Below the pieces are notes generated by a model, which was given only the letters and a program-made list of their open reading frames with translations, had not been told where the DNA came from and did not search any database. Shown here one piece after another: positions 1 to 15,385 of a stretch of DNA of 64,000 bases (position 1 is the first letter of the stretch; every line of letters starts with the position of its first letter). Position numbers and translations under genes: made by a program. The DNA comes from Crossaster papposus (Eukaryota > Echinodermata > Asteroidea > Velatida > Solasteridae): the NCBI GenBank assembly GCA_037893245.1, contig JBAIAA010000525.1, forward strand, positions 186,001 through 250,000. Reading direction: 5' to 3'.

Positions 1-3000
1 ATTAGCGCCCATTGAGCGTAACAAACACTTTTCGGCACTTATAACCGTCAGATCACGAAATGAACCTCCAACACTCCCAATTGTGCATTAGCGCCTATTG
101 AGCGTAACAAACACTTTTCGACACTATTCACTGTCAGATCACGAAATTGACTTACAAACACTCTCAAATGTTCTATAGCGCCCATTAAGCCTAACAAACA
201 CTTTTTTGGCACTAATAATCGTCAGATCACGAAATGGACTTACAAACACTCCCAAATGTGCTATAGCGCCCATTAAGCCTAACAAACACTTTTCGGCACT
301 AATAACCGTCAGATCACGAAATGAACTTCCAACACTCCCAATTGTGCATTAGCGCCCATTGAGCGTAACAAACACTTTTCGGCACTATTCACTGTCAGAT
401 CACAAAATTGACTTACAAACACTCCCAAATGTGCTATAGCGCCCATTAAGCCTAACAAACACTTTTTGGCACTAATAACCGTCAGATCACGAAATGGACT
501 TACAAACACTCCCAAATGTGCTATAGCGCCCATTAAGCCTAACAAACACTTTTTGGCACTAATAATCGTCATATCACGAAATGAACTTCCAACACTCCCA
601 AATGTGCATGAGCGCCCATTGAGCGTAACAAACCCTTTCCCCACTATTCACCGTCAGATAACGAAATGGACTTACAAACACTCCCAAATGTGCTATAGCG
701 CCCATTAAGCCTAACAAACACTTTTTGGCACTAATAATCGTCATATCACGAAATGAACTTCCAACACTCCCAAATGTGCATTAGCGCCCATTGAGCGTAA
801 CAAACACTTTTCGGCACTAATAACCGTCAGATCACGAAATGAACTTCCAACACTCTCAATTGTGCATTAGCGCCCATTGAGCGTAACAAACACTTTTCGA
901 CACTATTCACTGTCAGATCACGAAATTGACTTACAAACATTCCCAAATGTGCTATAGCGCCCATTAAGCCTCACAAACACTTGTTGGCACTAATAACCGT
1001 CAGATCACGAAATGGACTTACAAACACTCCCAAATGTGCTATTGCGCCCATTGAGCGTAACAAACACTTTTCGGCACTAATAACCGTCAGATCACGAAAT
1101 GGACTTACAAACACTCCCAAATGTTCATTAGCGCCCATTGAGCGTAACAAACACCTTTCGGCACTATTCACCGTCAGATCACTAAATGAACTTACAACAC
1201 TCCCAAATGTGCCATAGCGCCTATTAAGCCTAACAAACACTGTTTGGCACTAATAACCGTCAGATCACGAAATGAACTTCCAACACTCCCTATTGTGCAT
1301 TAGCGCCCATTGAGCGTAACAAACACTTTTCGACACTATTCACTGTCAGATCACGAAATTGACTTACAAACATTCCCAAATGTGCTATAGCGCCCAATAA
1401 GCCTCACAAACACTTTTTGGCACTAATAACCGTCAGATCACGAAATGGACTTACAAACACTCCCAAATGTGCTATAGCACTCCCTATTGTGCATTAGCGC
1501 CCATTGAGCGTAACAAACACTTTTCGGCACTATTCACTGTCAGATCACGAAATTGACTTACAAACACTCCCAAATGTGCTATAGCGGCCATTAGGCCTCA
1601 CAAACACTTTTTTGCACTAATAACCGTCAGATCACGAAATGGACTTACAAACACTCCCAAATGTGCTATAGCGCCCATTGAGCGTAACAAACACTTTTCG
1701 GCACTTTTCACTGTCAGGTCACGAAATTGACTTACAAACACTCCCAAATGTGCTGTAGCGCCCAATAAGCCTAACAAACACTTTTTGGCACTAATAACCG
1801 TCAGATCACGAAATGGACTTACAAACACTCCCAAATGTGCTATAGCGCCCATTAAGCCTAACAAACACTTTTCGGCACTAATAACCGTCAGATCACGAAA
1901 TGAACTTCCAACACTCCCAATTGTGCATTAGCGCCCATTGAGCGTAACAAACACTTTTCGGCACTATTCACTGTCAGATCACAAAATTGACTTACAAACA
2001 CTCCCAAATGTGCTATAGCGCCCATTAAGCCTAACAAACACTTTTTGGCACTAATAACCGTCAGATCACGAAATGGACTTACAAACACTCCCAAATGTGC
2101 TATAGCGCCCATTGAGCGTAACAAACACTTTTCGGCACTATTCACTGTCAGGTCACGAAATTGACTTACAAACACTCCCAAATGTGCTATAGCGCCCATT
2201 AAGCCTAACAAACACTTTTTGGCACTAATAACCGTCAGATCACGAAATGGACTTACAAACACTCCCAAATGTGCTACAGCGCCCATTAAGCCTAACAAAC
2301 ACTTTTTGGCACTAATAACCGTCAAATCACGAAATGGACTTACAAACACTCCAAAATGTGCTATAGCGCCCATTAAGCCGAACAAACACTTTTCGGCACT
2401 AATAACCGTCAGATCACGAAATGAACTTCCAACACTCCCAAATGTGCATTAGCGCCCATTGAGCGTAACAAACACTTTTCGGCACTTATAACCGTCAGAT
2501 CACGAAATGAACTTCCAACACTCCCAATTGTGCATTAGCGCCTATTGAGCGTAACAAACACTTTTCGACACTATTCACTGTCAGATCACGAAATTGACTT
2601 ACAAACACTCTCAAATGTTCTATAGCGCCCATTAAGCCTAACAAACACTTTTTTGGCACTAATAATCGTGAGATCACGAAATGGACTTACAAACACTCCC
2701 AAATGTGCTATAGCGCCCATTAAGCCTAACAAACACTTTTCGGCACTAATAACCGTCAGATCACGAAATGAACTTCCAACACTCTCAATTGTGCATTAGC
2801 GCCCATTGAGCGTAACAAACACTTTTCGGCACTATTCACTGTCAGATCACAAAATTGACTTACAAACACTCCCAAATGTGCTATAGCGCCCATTAAGCCT
2901 AACAAACACTTTTTGGCACTAATAACCGTCAGATCACGAAATGGACTTACAAACACTCCCAAATGTGCTATAGCGCCCATTAAGCCTAACAAACACTTTT

Positions 3001-6000
3001 TGGCACTAATAACCGTCAGATCACGAAATGGACTTACAAACACTCCCAAATGTGCTATAGCGCCCATTAAGCCTAACAAACACTTTTTGGCACTAATAAT
3101 CGTCATATCACGAAATGAACTTCCAACACTCCCAAATGTGCATGAGCGCCCATTGAGCGTAACAAACACTTTTCCCCACTATTCACCGTCAGATAACGAA
3201 ATGGACTTACAAACACTCCCAAATGTGCTATAGCGCCCATTAAGCCTAACAAACACTTTTTGGCACTAATAATCGTCATATCACGAAATGAACTTCCAAC
3301 ACTCCCAAATGTGCATTAGCGCCCATTGAGCGTAACAAACACTTTTCGGCACTAATAACCGTCAGATCACGAAATGAACTTCCAACACTCTCAATTGTGC
3401 ATTAGCGCCCACTGAGCGTAACAAACACTTTTCGACACTATTCACTGTCAGATCACGAAATTGACTTACAAACATTCCCAAATGTGCTATAGCGCCCATT
3501 AAGCCTCACAAACACTTTTTGGCACTAATAACCGTCAGATCACGAAATGGACGTACAAACACTCCCAAATGTGCTATAGCGCCCATTGAGCGTAACAAAC
3601 ACTTTTCGGCACTAATAACCGTCAGATCACGAAATGGACTTACAAACACTCCCAAATGTTCATTAGCGCCCATTGAGCGTAACAAACACTTTTCGGCACT
3701 ATTCACCGTCAGATCACTAAATGAACTTACAACACTCCCAAATGTGCCATAGCGCCTATTAAGCCTAACAAACACTGTTTGGCACTAATAACCGTCAGAT
3801 CACGAAATGAACTTCCAACACTCACTATTGTGCATTAGCGCCCATTGAGCGTAACAAACACTTTTCGACACTATTCACTGTCAGATCACGAAATTGACTT
3901 ACAAACATTCCCAAATGTGCTATAGCGCCCAATAAGCCTCACAAACACTTTTTGGCACTAATAACCGTCAGATCACGAAATGGACTTACAAACACTCCCA
4001 AATGTGCTATAGCACTCCCTAATGTGCTGTAGCGCCCATTGAGCGTAACAAACACTTTTCGGTACTATTCACTGTCAGATCACGAAATTGACTTACAAAC
4101 ACTCTCAAATGTGCTATAGCGCCCATTAAGCCTAACAAACACTTTTTTGGCACTAATAATCGTCAGATCACGAAATGGACTTACAAACACTCCCAAATGT
4201 GCTATAGCGCCCATTAAGCCTAACAAACACTTTTCGGCTCTAATAACCGTCAGATCACGAAATGAACTTCCAACACTCCCAAATGTGCATTAGCGCCCAT
4301 TGAGCGTAACAAACACTTTTCGGCACTTATAACCGTCAGATCACGAAATGAACTTCCAACACTCCCAATTGTGCATTAGCGCCTATTGAGCGTAACAAAC
4401 ACTTTTCGACACTATTCACTGTCAGATCACGAAATTGACTTACAAACACTCTCAAATGTTCTATAGCGCCCATTAAGCCTAACAAACACTTTTTTGGCAC
4501 TAATAATCGTCAGATCACGAAATGGACTTACAAACACTCCCAAATGTGCTATAGCGCCCATTAAGCCTAACAAACACTTTTCGGCACTAATAACCGTCAG
4601 ATCACGAAATGAACTTCCAACACTCCCAATTGTGCATTAGCGCCCATTGAGCGTAACAAACACTTTTCGGCACTATTCACTGTCAGATCACAAAATTGAC
4701 TTACAAACACTCCCAAATGTGCTATAGCGCCCATTAAGCCTAACAAACACTTTTTTGGCACTAATAATCGTCAGATCACGAAATGGACTTACAAACACTC
4801 CCAAATGTGCTATAGCGCCCATTAAGCCTAACAAACACTTTTCGGCACTAATAACCGTCAGATCACGAAATGAACTTCCAACACTCCCAAATGTGCATTA
4901 TCGCCCATTGAGCGTAACAAACACTTTTCGGCACTATTCACCGTCAGATAACAAAATGAACTTACAAACACTCCCAAATGTGCTATAGCGCCCATTAAGC
5001 GTCACAAACACACTAATAACCGTCAGATCACGAAATGGACTTACAAACACTCCCAAATGTGCTATAGCGACCATTGAGCGTAACAAACACTTTTCGGCAC
5101 TATTCACTGGCAGATCACAAAATTGACTTACAAACACTCCCAAATGTGCTATAGCGCCCATTAAGCCTAACAAACACTTTTTGGCACTAATAACCGTCAG
5201 ATCACGAAATGGACTTACAAACACTCCCAAATGTGCTATAGCGCCCATTAAGCCTAACAAACACTTTTTGGCACTAATAACCGTCAAATCACGAAATGGA
5301 CTTACAAACACTCCCAAATGTGCTATAGCGCCCATTAAGCCTAACAAACACTTTTCGGCACTAATAACCGTCAGATCACGAAATGAACTTCCAACACTCC
5401 CTATTGTGCATTAGCGCCCATTGAGCGTAACAAACACTTTTCGGCACTATTCACCGTCAGATAACGAAATGGACTTCGAAACACTCCCAAATGTGCTATA
5501 GCGCCCATTAAGCGTCACAAACACACTAATAACCGTCAGATCACGAAATGGACTTACAAACACTCCCAAATGTGCTATAGCGACCATTGAGCGTAACAAA
5601 CACTTTTCGGCCCTATTCACTGTCAGATCACGAAATTGACTTACAAACATTCTCAAATGTGCTATAGCGCCCAATTAGCCTCACAAACACTTTTTGGCAC
5701 TAATAACCGTCAGATCACGAAATGGACTTACAAACACTCCCAAATGTGCTATAGCGCCCATTAAGCCTAACAAACACTTTTCGGCAATAATAATCGTCAG
5801 ATCACGAAATGAACTTCCAACACTCCCAATTGTGCATTAGCGCCCATTGAGCGTAACAAACACTTTTCGGCACTATTCACTGTCATATCACGAATTTGAC
5901 TTACAAACACTCCCAAATGTGCTATCGCGGCCATTAAGCCTCACAAACACTTTTTTGCACTAATAACCGTCAGATCACGAAATGGACTTACAAACACTCC

Positions 6001-7339
6001 CAAATGTGCTATAGCGCCCATTGAGCGTAACAAACACTTTTCGGCACTATTCACTGTCAGATCACGAAATGGACTTACAAACACTCCCAAATGTGCTATA
6101 GCGCCCATTAAGCCTAACAAACACTTTTTGGCACTAATAATCGTCATATCACGAAATGAACTTCCAACACTCCCAAATGTGCATGAGCGCCCATTGAGCG
6201 TAACAAACACTTTTCCCCACTATTCACCGTCAGATAACGAAATGGACTTACAAACACTCCCAAATGTGCTATAGCGCCCATTAAGCCTAACAAACACTTT
6301 TTGGCACTAATAATCGTCATATCACGAAATGAACTTCCAACACTCCCAAATGTGCATTAGCGCCCATTGAGCGTAACAAACACTTTTCGGCACTAATAAC
6401 CGTCAGATCACGAAATGAACTTCCAACACTCTCAATTGTGCATTAGCGCCCATTGAGCGTAACAAACACTTTTCGACACTATTCACTGTCAGATCACGAA
6501 ATTGACTTACAAACATTCCCAAATGTGCTATAGCGCCCATTAAGCCTCACAAACACTTTTTGGCACTAATAACCGTCAGATCACGAAATGGACTTACAAA
6601 CACTCCCAAATGTGCTATAGCGCCCATTGAGCGTAACAAACACTTTTCGGCACTAATAACCGTCAGATCACGAAATGGACTTACAAACACTCCCAAATGT
6701 TCATTAGCGCCCATTGAGCGTAACAAACACTTTTCGGCACTATTCACCGTCAGATCACTAAATGAACTTACAACACTCCCAAATGTGCCATAGCGCCTAT
6801 TAAGCCTAACAAACACTGTTTGGCACTAATAACCGTCAGATCACGAAATGAACTTCCAACACTCCCTATTGTGCATTAGCGCCCATTGAGCGTAACAAAC
6901 ACTTTTCGACACTATTCACTGTCAGATCACGAAATTGACTTACAAACATTCCCAAATGTGCTATAGCGCCCAATAAGCCTCACAAACACTTTTTGGCACT
7001 AATAACCGTCAGATCACGAAATGGACTTACAAACACTCCCAAATGTGCTATAGCACTCCCTAATGTGCTATAGCGCCCATTGAGCGTAACAAACACTTTT
7101 CGGTACTATTCACTGTCAGATCACGAAATTGACTTACAAACACTCTCAAATGTGCTATAGCGCCCATTAAGCCTAACAAACACTTTTTTGGCACTAATAA
7201 TCGTCAGATCACGAAATGGACTTACAAACACTCCCAAATGTGCTATAGCGCCCATTAAGCCTAACAAACACTTTTCGGCACTAATAACCGTCAGATCACG
7301 AAATGAACTTCCAACACTCCCAATTGTGCATTAGCGCCC

Positions 7340-10313
7340 ATTGAGCGTAACAAACACTTTTCGGCACTATTCACTGTCAGATCACAAAATTGACTTACAA
7401 ACACTCCCAAATGTGCTATAGCGCCCATTAAGCCTAACAAACACTTTTTGGCACTAATAACCGTCAGATCACGAAATGGACTTACAAACACTCCCAAATG
7501 TGCTATAGCGCCCATTAAGCCTAACAAACACTTTTTGGCACTAATAACCGTCAAATCACGAAATGGACTTACAAACACTCCCAAATGTGCTATAGCGCGC
7601 ATTAAGCCTAACAAACACTTTTCGGCACTAATAACCGTCAGATCACGAAATGAACTTCCAACACTCCCAAATGTGCATTAGCGCCCGTTGAGCGTAACAA
7701 AGACTTTTCGGCACTAATAACCGTCAGATCACGAAATGAACTTCCAACACTCTCAATTGTGCATTAGCGCCCATTGAGCGTAACAAACACTTTTCGACAC
7801 TATTCACTTTCAGATCACGAAATTGACTTACAAACATTCCCAAATGTGCTATAGCGCCCATTAAGCCTCACAAACACTTTTTGGCACTAATAACCGTCAG
7901 ATCACGAAATGGACTTACAAACACTCCCAAATGTGCTATAGCGCCCATTGAGCGTAACAAACACTTTTCGGCACTAATAACCGTCAGATCACGAAATGGA
8001 CTTACAAACACTCCCAAATGTTCATTAGCGCCCATTGAGCGTAACAAACACTTTTCGGCACTATTCACCGTCAGATCACTAAATGAACTTACAACACTCC
8101 CAAATGTGCCATAGCGCCTATTAAGCCTAACAAACACTGTTTGGCACTAATAACCGTCAGATCACGAAATGAACTTCCAACACTCCCTATTGTGCATTAG
8201 CGCCCATTGAGCGTAACAAACACTTTTCGACACTATTCACTGTCAGATCACGAAATTGACTTACAAACATTCCCAAATGTGCTATAGCGCCCAATAAGCC
8301 TCACAAACACTTTTTGGCACTAATAACCGTCAGATCACGAAATGGACTTACAAACACTCCCAAATGTGCTATAGCACTCCCTAATGTGCTATAGCGCCCA
8401 TTGAGCGTTACAAACACTTTTCGGTACTATTCACTGTCAGATCACGAAATTGACTTACAAACACTCTCAAATGTGCTATAGCGCCCATTAAGCCTAACAA
8501 ACACTTTTTTGGCACTAATAATCGTCAGATCACGAAATGGACTTACAAACACTCCCAAATCTGCTATAGCGCCCATTAAGCCTAACAAACACTTTTCGGC
8601 ACTAATAACCGTCAGATCACGAAATGAACTTCCAACACTCCCAAATGTGCATTATCGCCCATTGAGCGTAACAAACACTTTTCGGCACTATTCACCGTCA
8701 GATAACGAAATGGACTTACAAACACTCCCAAATGTGCTATAGCGCCCATTAAGCGTCACAAACACACTAATAACCGTCAGATCACGAAATGGACTTACAA
8801 ACACTCCCAAATGTGCTATAGCGACCATTGAGCGTAACAAACACTTTTCGGCACTATTCACTGTCAGATCACAAAATTGACTTACAAACACTCCCAAATG
8901 TGCTATAGCGCCCATTAAGCCTAACAAACACTTTTTGGCACTAATAACCGTCAGATCACGAAATGGACTTACAAACACTCCCAAATGTGCTATAGCGCCC
9001 ATTAAGCCTAACAAACACTTTTTGGCACTAATAACCGTCAAATCACGAAATGGACTTACAAACACTCCCAAATGTGCTATAGCGCCCATTAAGCCTAACA
9101 AACACTTTTCGGCACTAATAACCGTCAGATCACGAAATGAACTTCCAACACTCCCAAATGTGCATTAGCGCCCGTTGAGCGTAACAAAGACTTTTCGGCA
9201 CTAATAACCGTCAGATCACGAAATGAACTTCCAACACTCTCAATTGTGCATTAGCGCCCATTGAGCGTAACAAACACTTTTCGACACTATTCACTTTCAG
9301 ATCACGAAATTGACTTACAAACATTCCCAAATGTGCTATAGCGCCCATTAAGCCTCACAAACACTTTTTGGCACTAATAACCGTCAGATCACGAAATGGA
9401 CTTACAAACACTCCCAAATGTGCTATAGCGCCCATTGAGCGTAACAAACACTTTTCGGCACTAATAACCGTCAGATCACGAAATGGACTTACAAACACTC
9501 CCAAATGTTCATTAGCGCCCATTGAGCGTAACAAACACTTTTCGGCACTATTCACCGTCAGATCACTAAATGAACTTACAACACTCCCAAATGTGCCATA
9601 GCGCCTATTAAGCCTAACAAACACTGTTTGGCACTAATAACCGTCAGATCACGAAATGAACTTCCAACACTCCCTATTGTGCATTAGCGCCCATTGAGCG
9701 TAACAAACACTTTTCGACACTATTCACTGTCAGATCACGAAATTGACTTACAAACATTCCCAAATGTGCTATAGCGCCCAATAAGCCTCACAAACACTTT
9801 TTGGCACTAATAACCGTCAGATCACGAAATGGACTTACAAACACTCCCAAATGTGCTATAGCACTCCCTAATGTGCTATAGCGCCCATTGAGCGTTACAA
9901 ACACTTTTCGGTACTATTCACTGTCAGATCACGAAATTGACTTACAAACACTCTCAAATGTGCTATAGCGCCCATTAAGCCTAACAAACACTTTTTTGGC
10001 ACTAATAATCGTCAGATCACGAAATGGACTTACAAACACTCCCAAATGTGCTATAGCGCCCAATAAGCCTAACAAACACTTTTCGGCACTAATAACCGTC
10101 AGATCACGAAATGAACTTCCAACACTCCCAAATGTGCATTATCGCCCATTGAGCGTAACAAACACTTTTCGGCACTATTCACCGTCAGATAACGAAATGG
10201 ACTTACAAACACTCCCAAATGTGCTATAGCGCCCATTAAGCGTCACAAACACACTAATAACCGTCAGATCACGAAATGGACTTACAAACACTCCCAAATG
10301 TGCTTCAGCGACC
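7340..10313. repeat. Tandem pair of ~1487-bp satellite blocks
   Basis: Two successive blocks of about 17 satellite units are almost identical at a spacing of 1487 bp. For example, the rare variant GCGCCCGTTGAGCG followed by AAAGACTTTT occurs at about 7681 and again at about 9168, and the odd junction TAGCACTCCCTAATGTGC occurs at 8372 and 9859. A further related block starts 1321 bp earlier (variant units at 6547 and 7868). The pattern fits recent unequal crossing-over inside the array. Confidence 0.8.
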
Positions 10314-10488
10314 ATTGAGCGTAACAAACACTTTTCGGCCCTATTCACTGTCAGATCACGAAATTGACTTACAAACATTCTCAAATGTGCTATAGCGCCC
10401 AATAAGCCTCACAAACACTTTTTGGCACTAATAACCGTCAGATCACGAAATGGACTTACAAACACTCCCAAATGTGCTATAGCACTCC

Positions 10489-12958
10489 CTAATGTGCTAT
10501 AGCGCCCATTGAGCGTAACAAACACTTTTCGGTACTATTCACTGTCAGATCACGAAATTGACTTACAAACACTCTCAAATGTGCTATAGCGCCCATTAAG
10601 CCTAACAAACACTTTTTGGCACTAATAATCGTCAGATCACGAAATGGACTTACAAACACTCCCAAATGTGCTATAGCGCCCATTAAGCCTAACAAACACT
10701 TTTCGGCACTAATAACCGTCAGATCACGAAATGAACTTCCAACACTCCCAAATGTGCATGATCGCCCATTGAGCGTAACAAACACTTTTCGGCACTATTC
10801 ACTGTCATATCACGAATTTGACTTACAAACACTCCCAAATGTGCTATAGCGGCCATTAAGCCTCACAAACACTTTTTTGCACTAATAACCGTCAGATCAC
10901 GAAATGGACTTACAAACACTCCCAAATGTGCTATAGCGCCCATTAAGCCTAACAAACACTTTTTTGCACTAATAACCGTCAGATCACGAAATGGACTTAC
11001 AAACACTCCCAAATGTGCTATAGCGCCCATTAAGCCTCACAAACACTTTTTTGCACTAATAACCGTCAGATCACGAAATGGACTTACAAACACTCCCAAA
11101 TGTGCTATAGCGCCCATTAAGCCTAACAAACACTTTTCGGCACTAATAACCGTCAGATCACGAAATGAACTTCCAACACTCCCAATTGTGCATTAGCGCC
11201 CGTTGAGCGTAACAAACACTTTTCGGCACTATTCACTGTCAGATCACAAAATTGACTTACAAACACTCCCAAATGTGCTATAGCGCCCATTAAGCCTAGC
11301 AAACACTTTTTGGCACTAATAACCGTCAGATCACGAAATGGACTTACAAACACTCCCAAATGTGCTATAGCGCCCATTGAGCGTAACAAACACTTTTCGG
11401 CACTATTCACTGTCAGATCACAAAATTGACTTACAAACACTCCCAAATGTGCTATAGCGCCCATTAAGCCTAACAAACACTGTTTGGCACTAATAACCGT
11501 CAGATCACGAAATGAACTTCCAACACTCCCTATTGTGCATTAGCGCCCATTGAGCGTAACAAACACTTTTCGACACTATTCACTGTCAGATCACGAAATT
11601 GACTTACAAACATTCCCAAATGTGCTATAGCGCCCAATAAGCCTCACAAACACTTTTTGGCACTAATAACCGTCAGATCACGAAATGGACTTACAAACAC
11701 TCCCAAATGTGCTATAGCACTCCCTAATGTGCTATAGCGCCCATTGAGCGTAACAAACACTTTTCGGTACTATTCACTGTCAGATCACGAAATTGACTTA
11801 CAAACACTCTCAAATGTGCTATAGCGCCCATTAAGCCTAACAAACACTTTTTGGCACTAATAATCGTCAGATCACGAAATGGACTTACAAACACTCCCAA
11901 ATGTGCTATAGCGCCCATTAAGCCTAACAAACACTTTTCGGCACTAATAACCGTCAGATCACGAAATGAACTTCCAACACTCCCAAATGTGCATGATCGC
12001 CCATTGAGCGTAACAAACACTTTTCGGCACTATTCACTGTCATATCACGAATTTGACTTACAAACACTCCCAAATGTGCTATAGCGGCCATTAAGCCTCA
12101 CAAACACTTTTTTGCACTAATAACCGTCAGATCACGAAATGGACTTACAAACACTCCCAAATGTGCTATAGCGCCCATTAAGCCTAACAAACACTTTTTT
12201 GCACTAATAACCGTCAGATCACGAAATGGACTTACAAACACTCCCAAATGTGCTATAGCGCCCATTAAGCCTCACAAACACTTTTTTGCACTAATAACCG
12301 TCAGATCACGAAATGGACTTACAAACACTCCCAAATGTGCTATAGCGCCCATTAAGCCTAACAAACACTTTTCGGCACTAATAACCGTCAGATCACGAAA
12401 TGAACTTCCAACACTCCCAATTGTGCATTAGCGCCCGTTGAGCGTAACAAACACTTTTCGGCACTATTCACTGTCAGATCACAAAATTGACTTACAAACA
12501 CTCCCAAATGTGCTATAGCGCCCATTAAGCCTAGCAAACACTTTTTGGCACTAATAACCGTCAGATCACGAAATGGACTTACAAACACTCCCAAATGTGC
12601 TATAGCGCCCATTGAGCGTAACAAACACTTTTCGGCACTATTCACTGTCAGATCACAAAATTGACTTACAAACACTCCCAAATGTGCTATAGCGCCCATT
12701 AAGCCTAACAAACACTTTTGGGCACTAATAACCGTCAGATCACGAAATGGACTTACAAACACTCCCAAATGTGCTATAGCGCCCATTAAGCCTAACAAAC
12801 ACTTTTTGGCACTAATAATCGTCATATCACGAAATGAACTTCCAACACTCCCAAATGTGCATGAGCGCCCATTGAGCGTAACAAACACTTTTCCCCACTA
12901 TTCACCGTCAGATAACGAAATGGACTTACAAACACTCCCAAATGTGCTATAGCGCCCA
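10489..12958. repeat. Tandem pair of ~1235-bp satellite blocks
   Basis: Sequence from about 10489 to 11723 recurs from 11724 to about 12958. Rare markers are shared at the same spacing, for instance GTGCATGATCGCCC at about 10753 and 11988, and AAGCCTAGCAAACAC at about 11292 and 12527. About 14 satellite units were copied as one block. Rare variants are conserved between copies, so the duplication is young compared with the general unit divergence. Confidence 0.8.
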
Positions 12959-14039
12959 TTAAGCCTAACAAACACTTTTTGGCACTAATAACCGTCAAAT
13001 CACGAAATGGACTTACAAACACTCCCAAATGTGCTATAGCGCCCATTAAGCCTAACAAACACTTTTCGGCACTAATAACCGTCAGATCACGAAATGAACT
13101 TCCAACACTCCCAAATGTGCATTAGCGCCCATTGAGCGTAACAAACACTTTCCGGCACTAATAACCGTCAGATCACGAAATGAACTTCCAACACTCTCAA
13201 TTGTGCATTAGCGCCCATTGAGCGTAACAAACACTTTTCGACACTATTCACTGTCAGATCACGAAATTGACTTACAAACATTCCCAAATGTGCTATAGCG
13301 CCCATTAAGCCTCACAAACACTTTTTGGCACTAATAACCGTCAGATCACGAAATGGACTTACAAACACTCCCAAATGTGCTATAGCGCCCATTGAGCGTA
13401 ACAAACACTTTTCGGCACTAATAACCGTCAGATCACGAAATGGACTTACAAACACTCCCAAATGTTCATTAGCGCCCATTGAGCGTAACAAACACTTTTC
13501 GGCACTATTCACCGTCAGATCACTAAATGAACTTACAACACTCCCAAATGTGCCATAGCGCCTATTAAGCCTAACAAACACTGTTTGGCACTAATAACCG
13601 TCAGATCACGAAATGAACTTCCAACACTCCCTATTGTGCATTAGCGCCCATTGAGCGTAACAAACACTTTTCGACACTATTCACTGTCAGATCACGAAAT
13701 TGACTTACAAACATTCCCAAATGTGCTATAGCGCCCAATAAGCCTCACAAACACTTTTTGGCACTAATAACCGTCAGATCACGAAATGGACTTACAAACA
13801 CTCCCAAATGTGCTATAGCACTCCCTAATGTGCTATAGCGCCCATTGAGCGTAACAAACACTTTTCGGTACTATTCACTGTCAGATCACGAAATTGACTT
13901 ACAAACACTCTCAAATGTGCTATAGCGCCCATTAAGCCTAACAAACACTTTTCGGCACTAATAATCGTCAGATCACGAAATGGACTTACAAACACTCCCA
14001 AATGTGCTATAGCGCCCATTAAGCCTAACAAACACTTTT

Positions 14040-15385
14040 CGGCACTAATAACCGTCAGATCACGAAATGAACTTCCAACACTCCCAAATGTGCATTAGCG
14101 CCCATTGAGCGTAACAAACACTTTTCGGCACTATTCACTGTCAGATCACGAAATTGACTTACAAACACTCCCAAATGTGCTATAGCGGCCATTAAGCCTC
14201 ACAAACACTTTTTTGCACTAATAACCGTCAGATCACGAAATGGACTTACAAACACTCCCAAATGTGCTATAGCGCCCATTGAGCGTAACAAACACTTTTC
14301 GGCACTTTTCACTGTCAGGTCACGAAATTGACTTACAAACACTCCCAAATGTGCTGTAGCGCCCAATAAGCCTAACAAACACTTTTTGGCACTAATAACC
14401 GTCAGATCACGAAATGGACTTACAAACACTCCCAAATGTGCTATAGCGCCCATTAAGCCTAACAAACACTTTTTGGCACTAATAACCGTCAGATCACGAA
14501 ATGAACTTCCAACACTCCCAAATGTGCATTAGCGCCCATTGAGCGTAACAAACACTTTTCGGCACTATTCACTGTCAGATCACGAAATTGACTTACAAAC
14601 ACTCCCAAATGTGCTATAGCGGCCATTAAGCCTCACAAACACTTTTTTGCACTAATAACCGTCAGATCACGAAATGGACTTACAAACACTCCCAAATGTG
14701 CTATAGCGCCCATTGAGCGTAACAAACACTTTTCGGCACTTTTCACTGTCAGGTCACGAAATTGACTTACAAACACTCCCAAATGTGCTGTAGCGCCCAA
14801 TAAGCCTAACAAACACTTTTTGGCACTAATAACCGTCAGATCACGAAATGGACTTACAAACACTCCCAAATGTGCTATAGCGCCCATTAAGCCTAACAAA
14901 CACTTTTTGGCACTAATAACCGTCAGATCACGAAATGAACTTCCAACACTCCCAAATGTGCATTAGCGCCCATTGAGCGTAACAAACACTTTTCGGCACT
15001 ATTCACTGTCAGATCACGAAATTGACTTACAAACACTCCCAAATGTGCTATAGCGGCCATTAAGCCTCACAAACACTTTTTTGCACTAATAACCGTCAGA
15101 TCACGAAATGGACTTACAAACACTCCCAAATGTGCTATAGCGCCCATTGAGCGTAACAAACACTTTTCGGCACTTTTCACTGTCAGGTCACGAAATTGAC
15201 TTACAAACACTCCCAAATGTGCTGTAGCGCCCAATAAGCCTAACAAACACTTTTTGGCACTAATAACCGTCAGATCACGAAATGGACTTACAAACACTTC
15301 CAAATGTGCTATAGCGCCCATTAAGCCTAACAAACACTTTTTGGCACTAATAACCGTCAGATCACGAAATGAACTTCCAACACTC
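14040..15385. repeat. 434-bp higher-order repeat, three copies
   Basis: Five satellite units (four of 87 bp and one of 86 bp, 434 bp together) repeat three times in a row. Marker variants GCGGCCATTAAGCC, CACTTTTCACTGTCAGGTCACG and GTGCTGTAGCGCCCAATAAG recur at exactly 434-bp steps. A related partial block appears at 15660-15950, and isolated pieces recur at 1590-1860, 16977-17240 and 22680-22980. This is a genuine higher-order repeat within the array. Confidence 0.82.
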
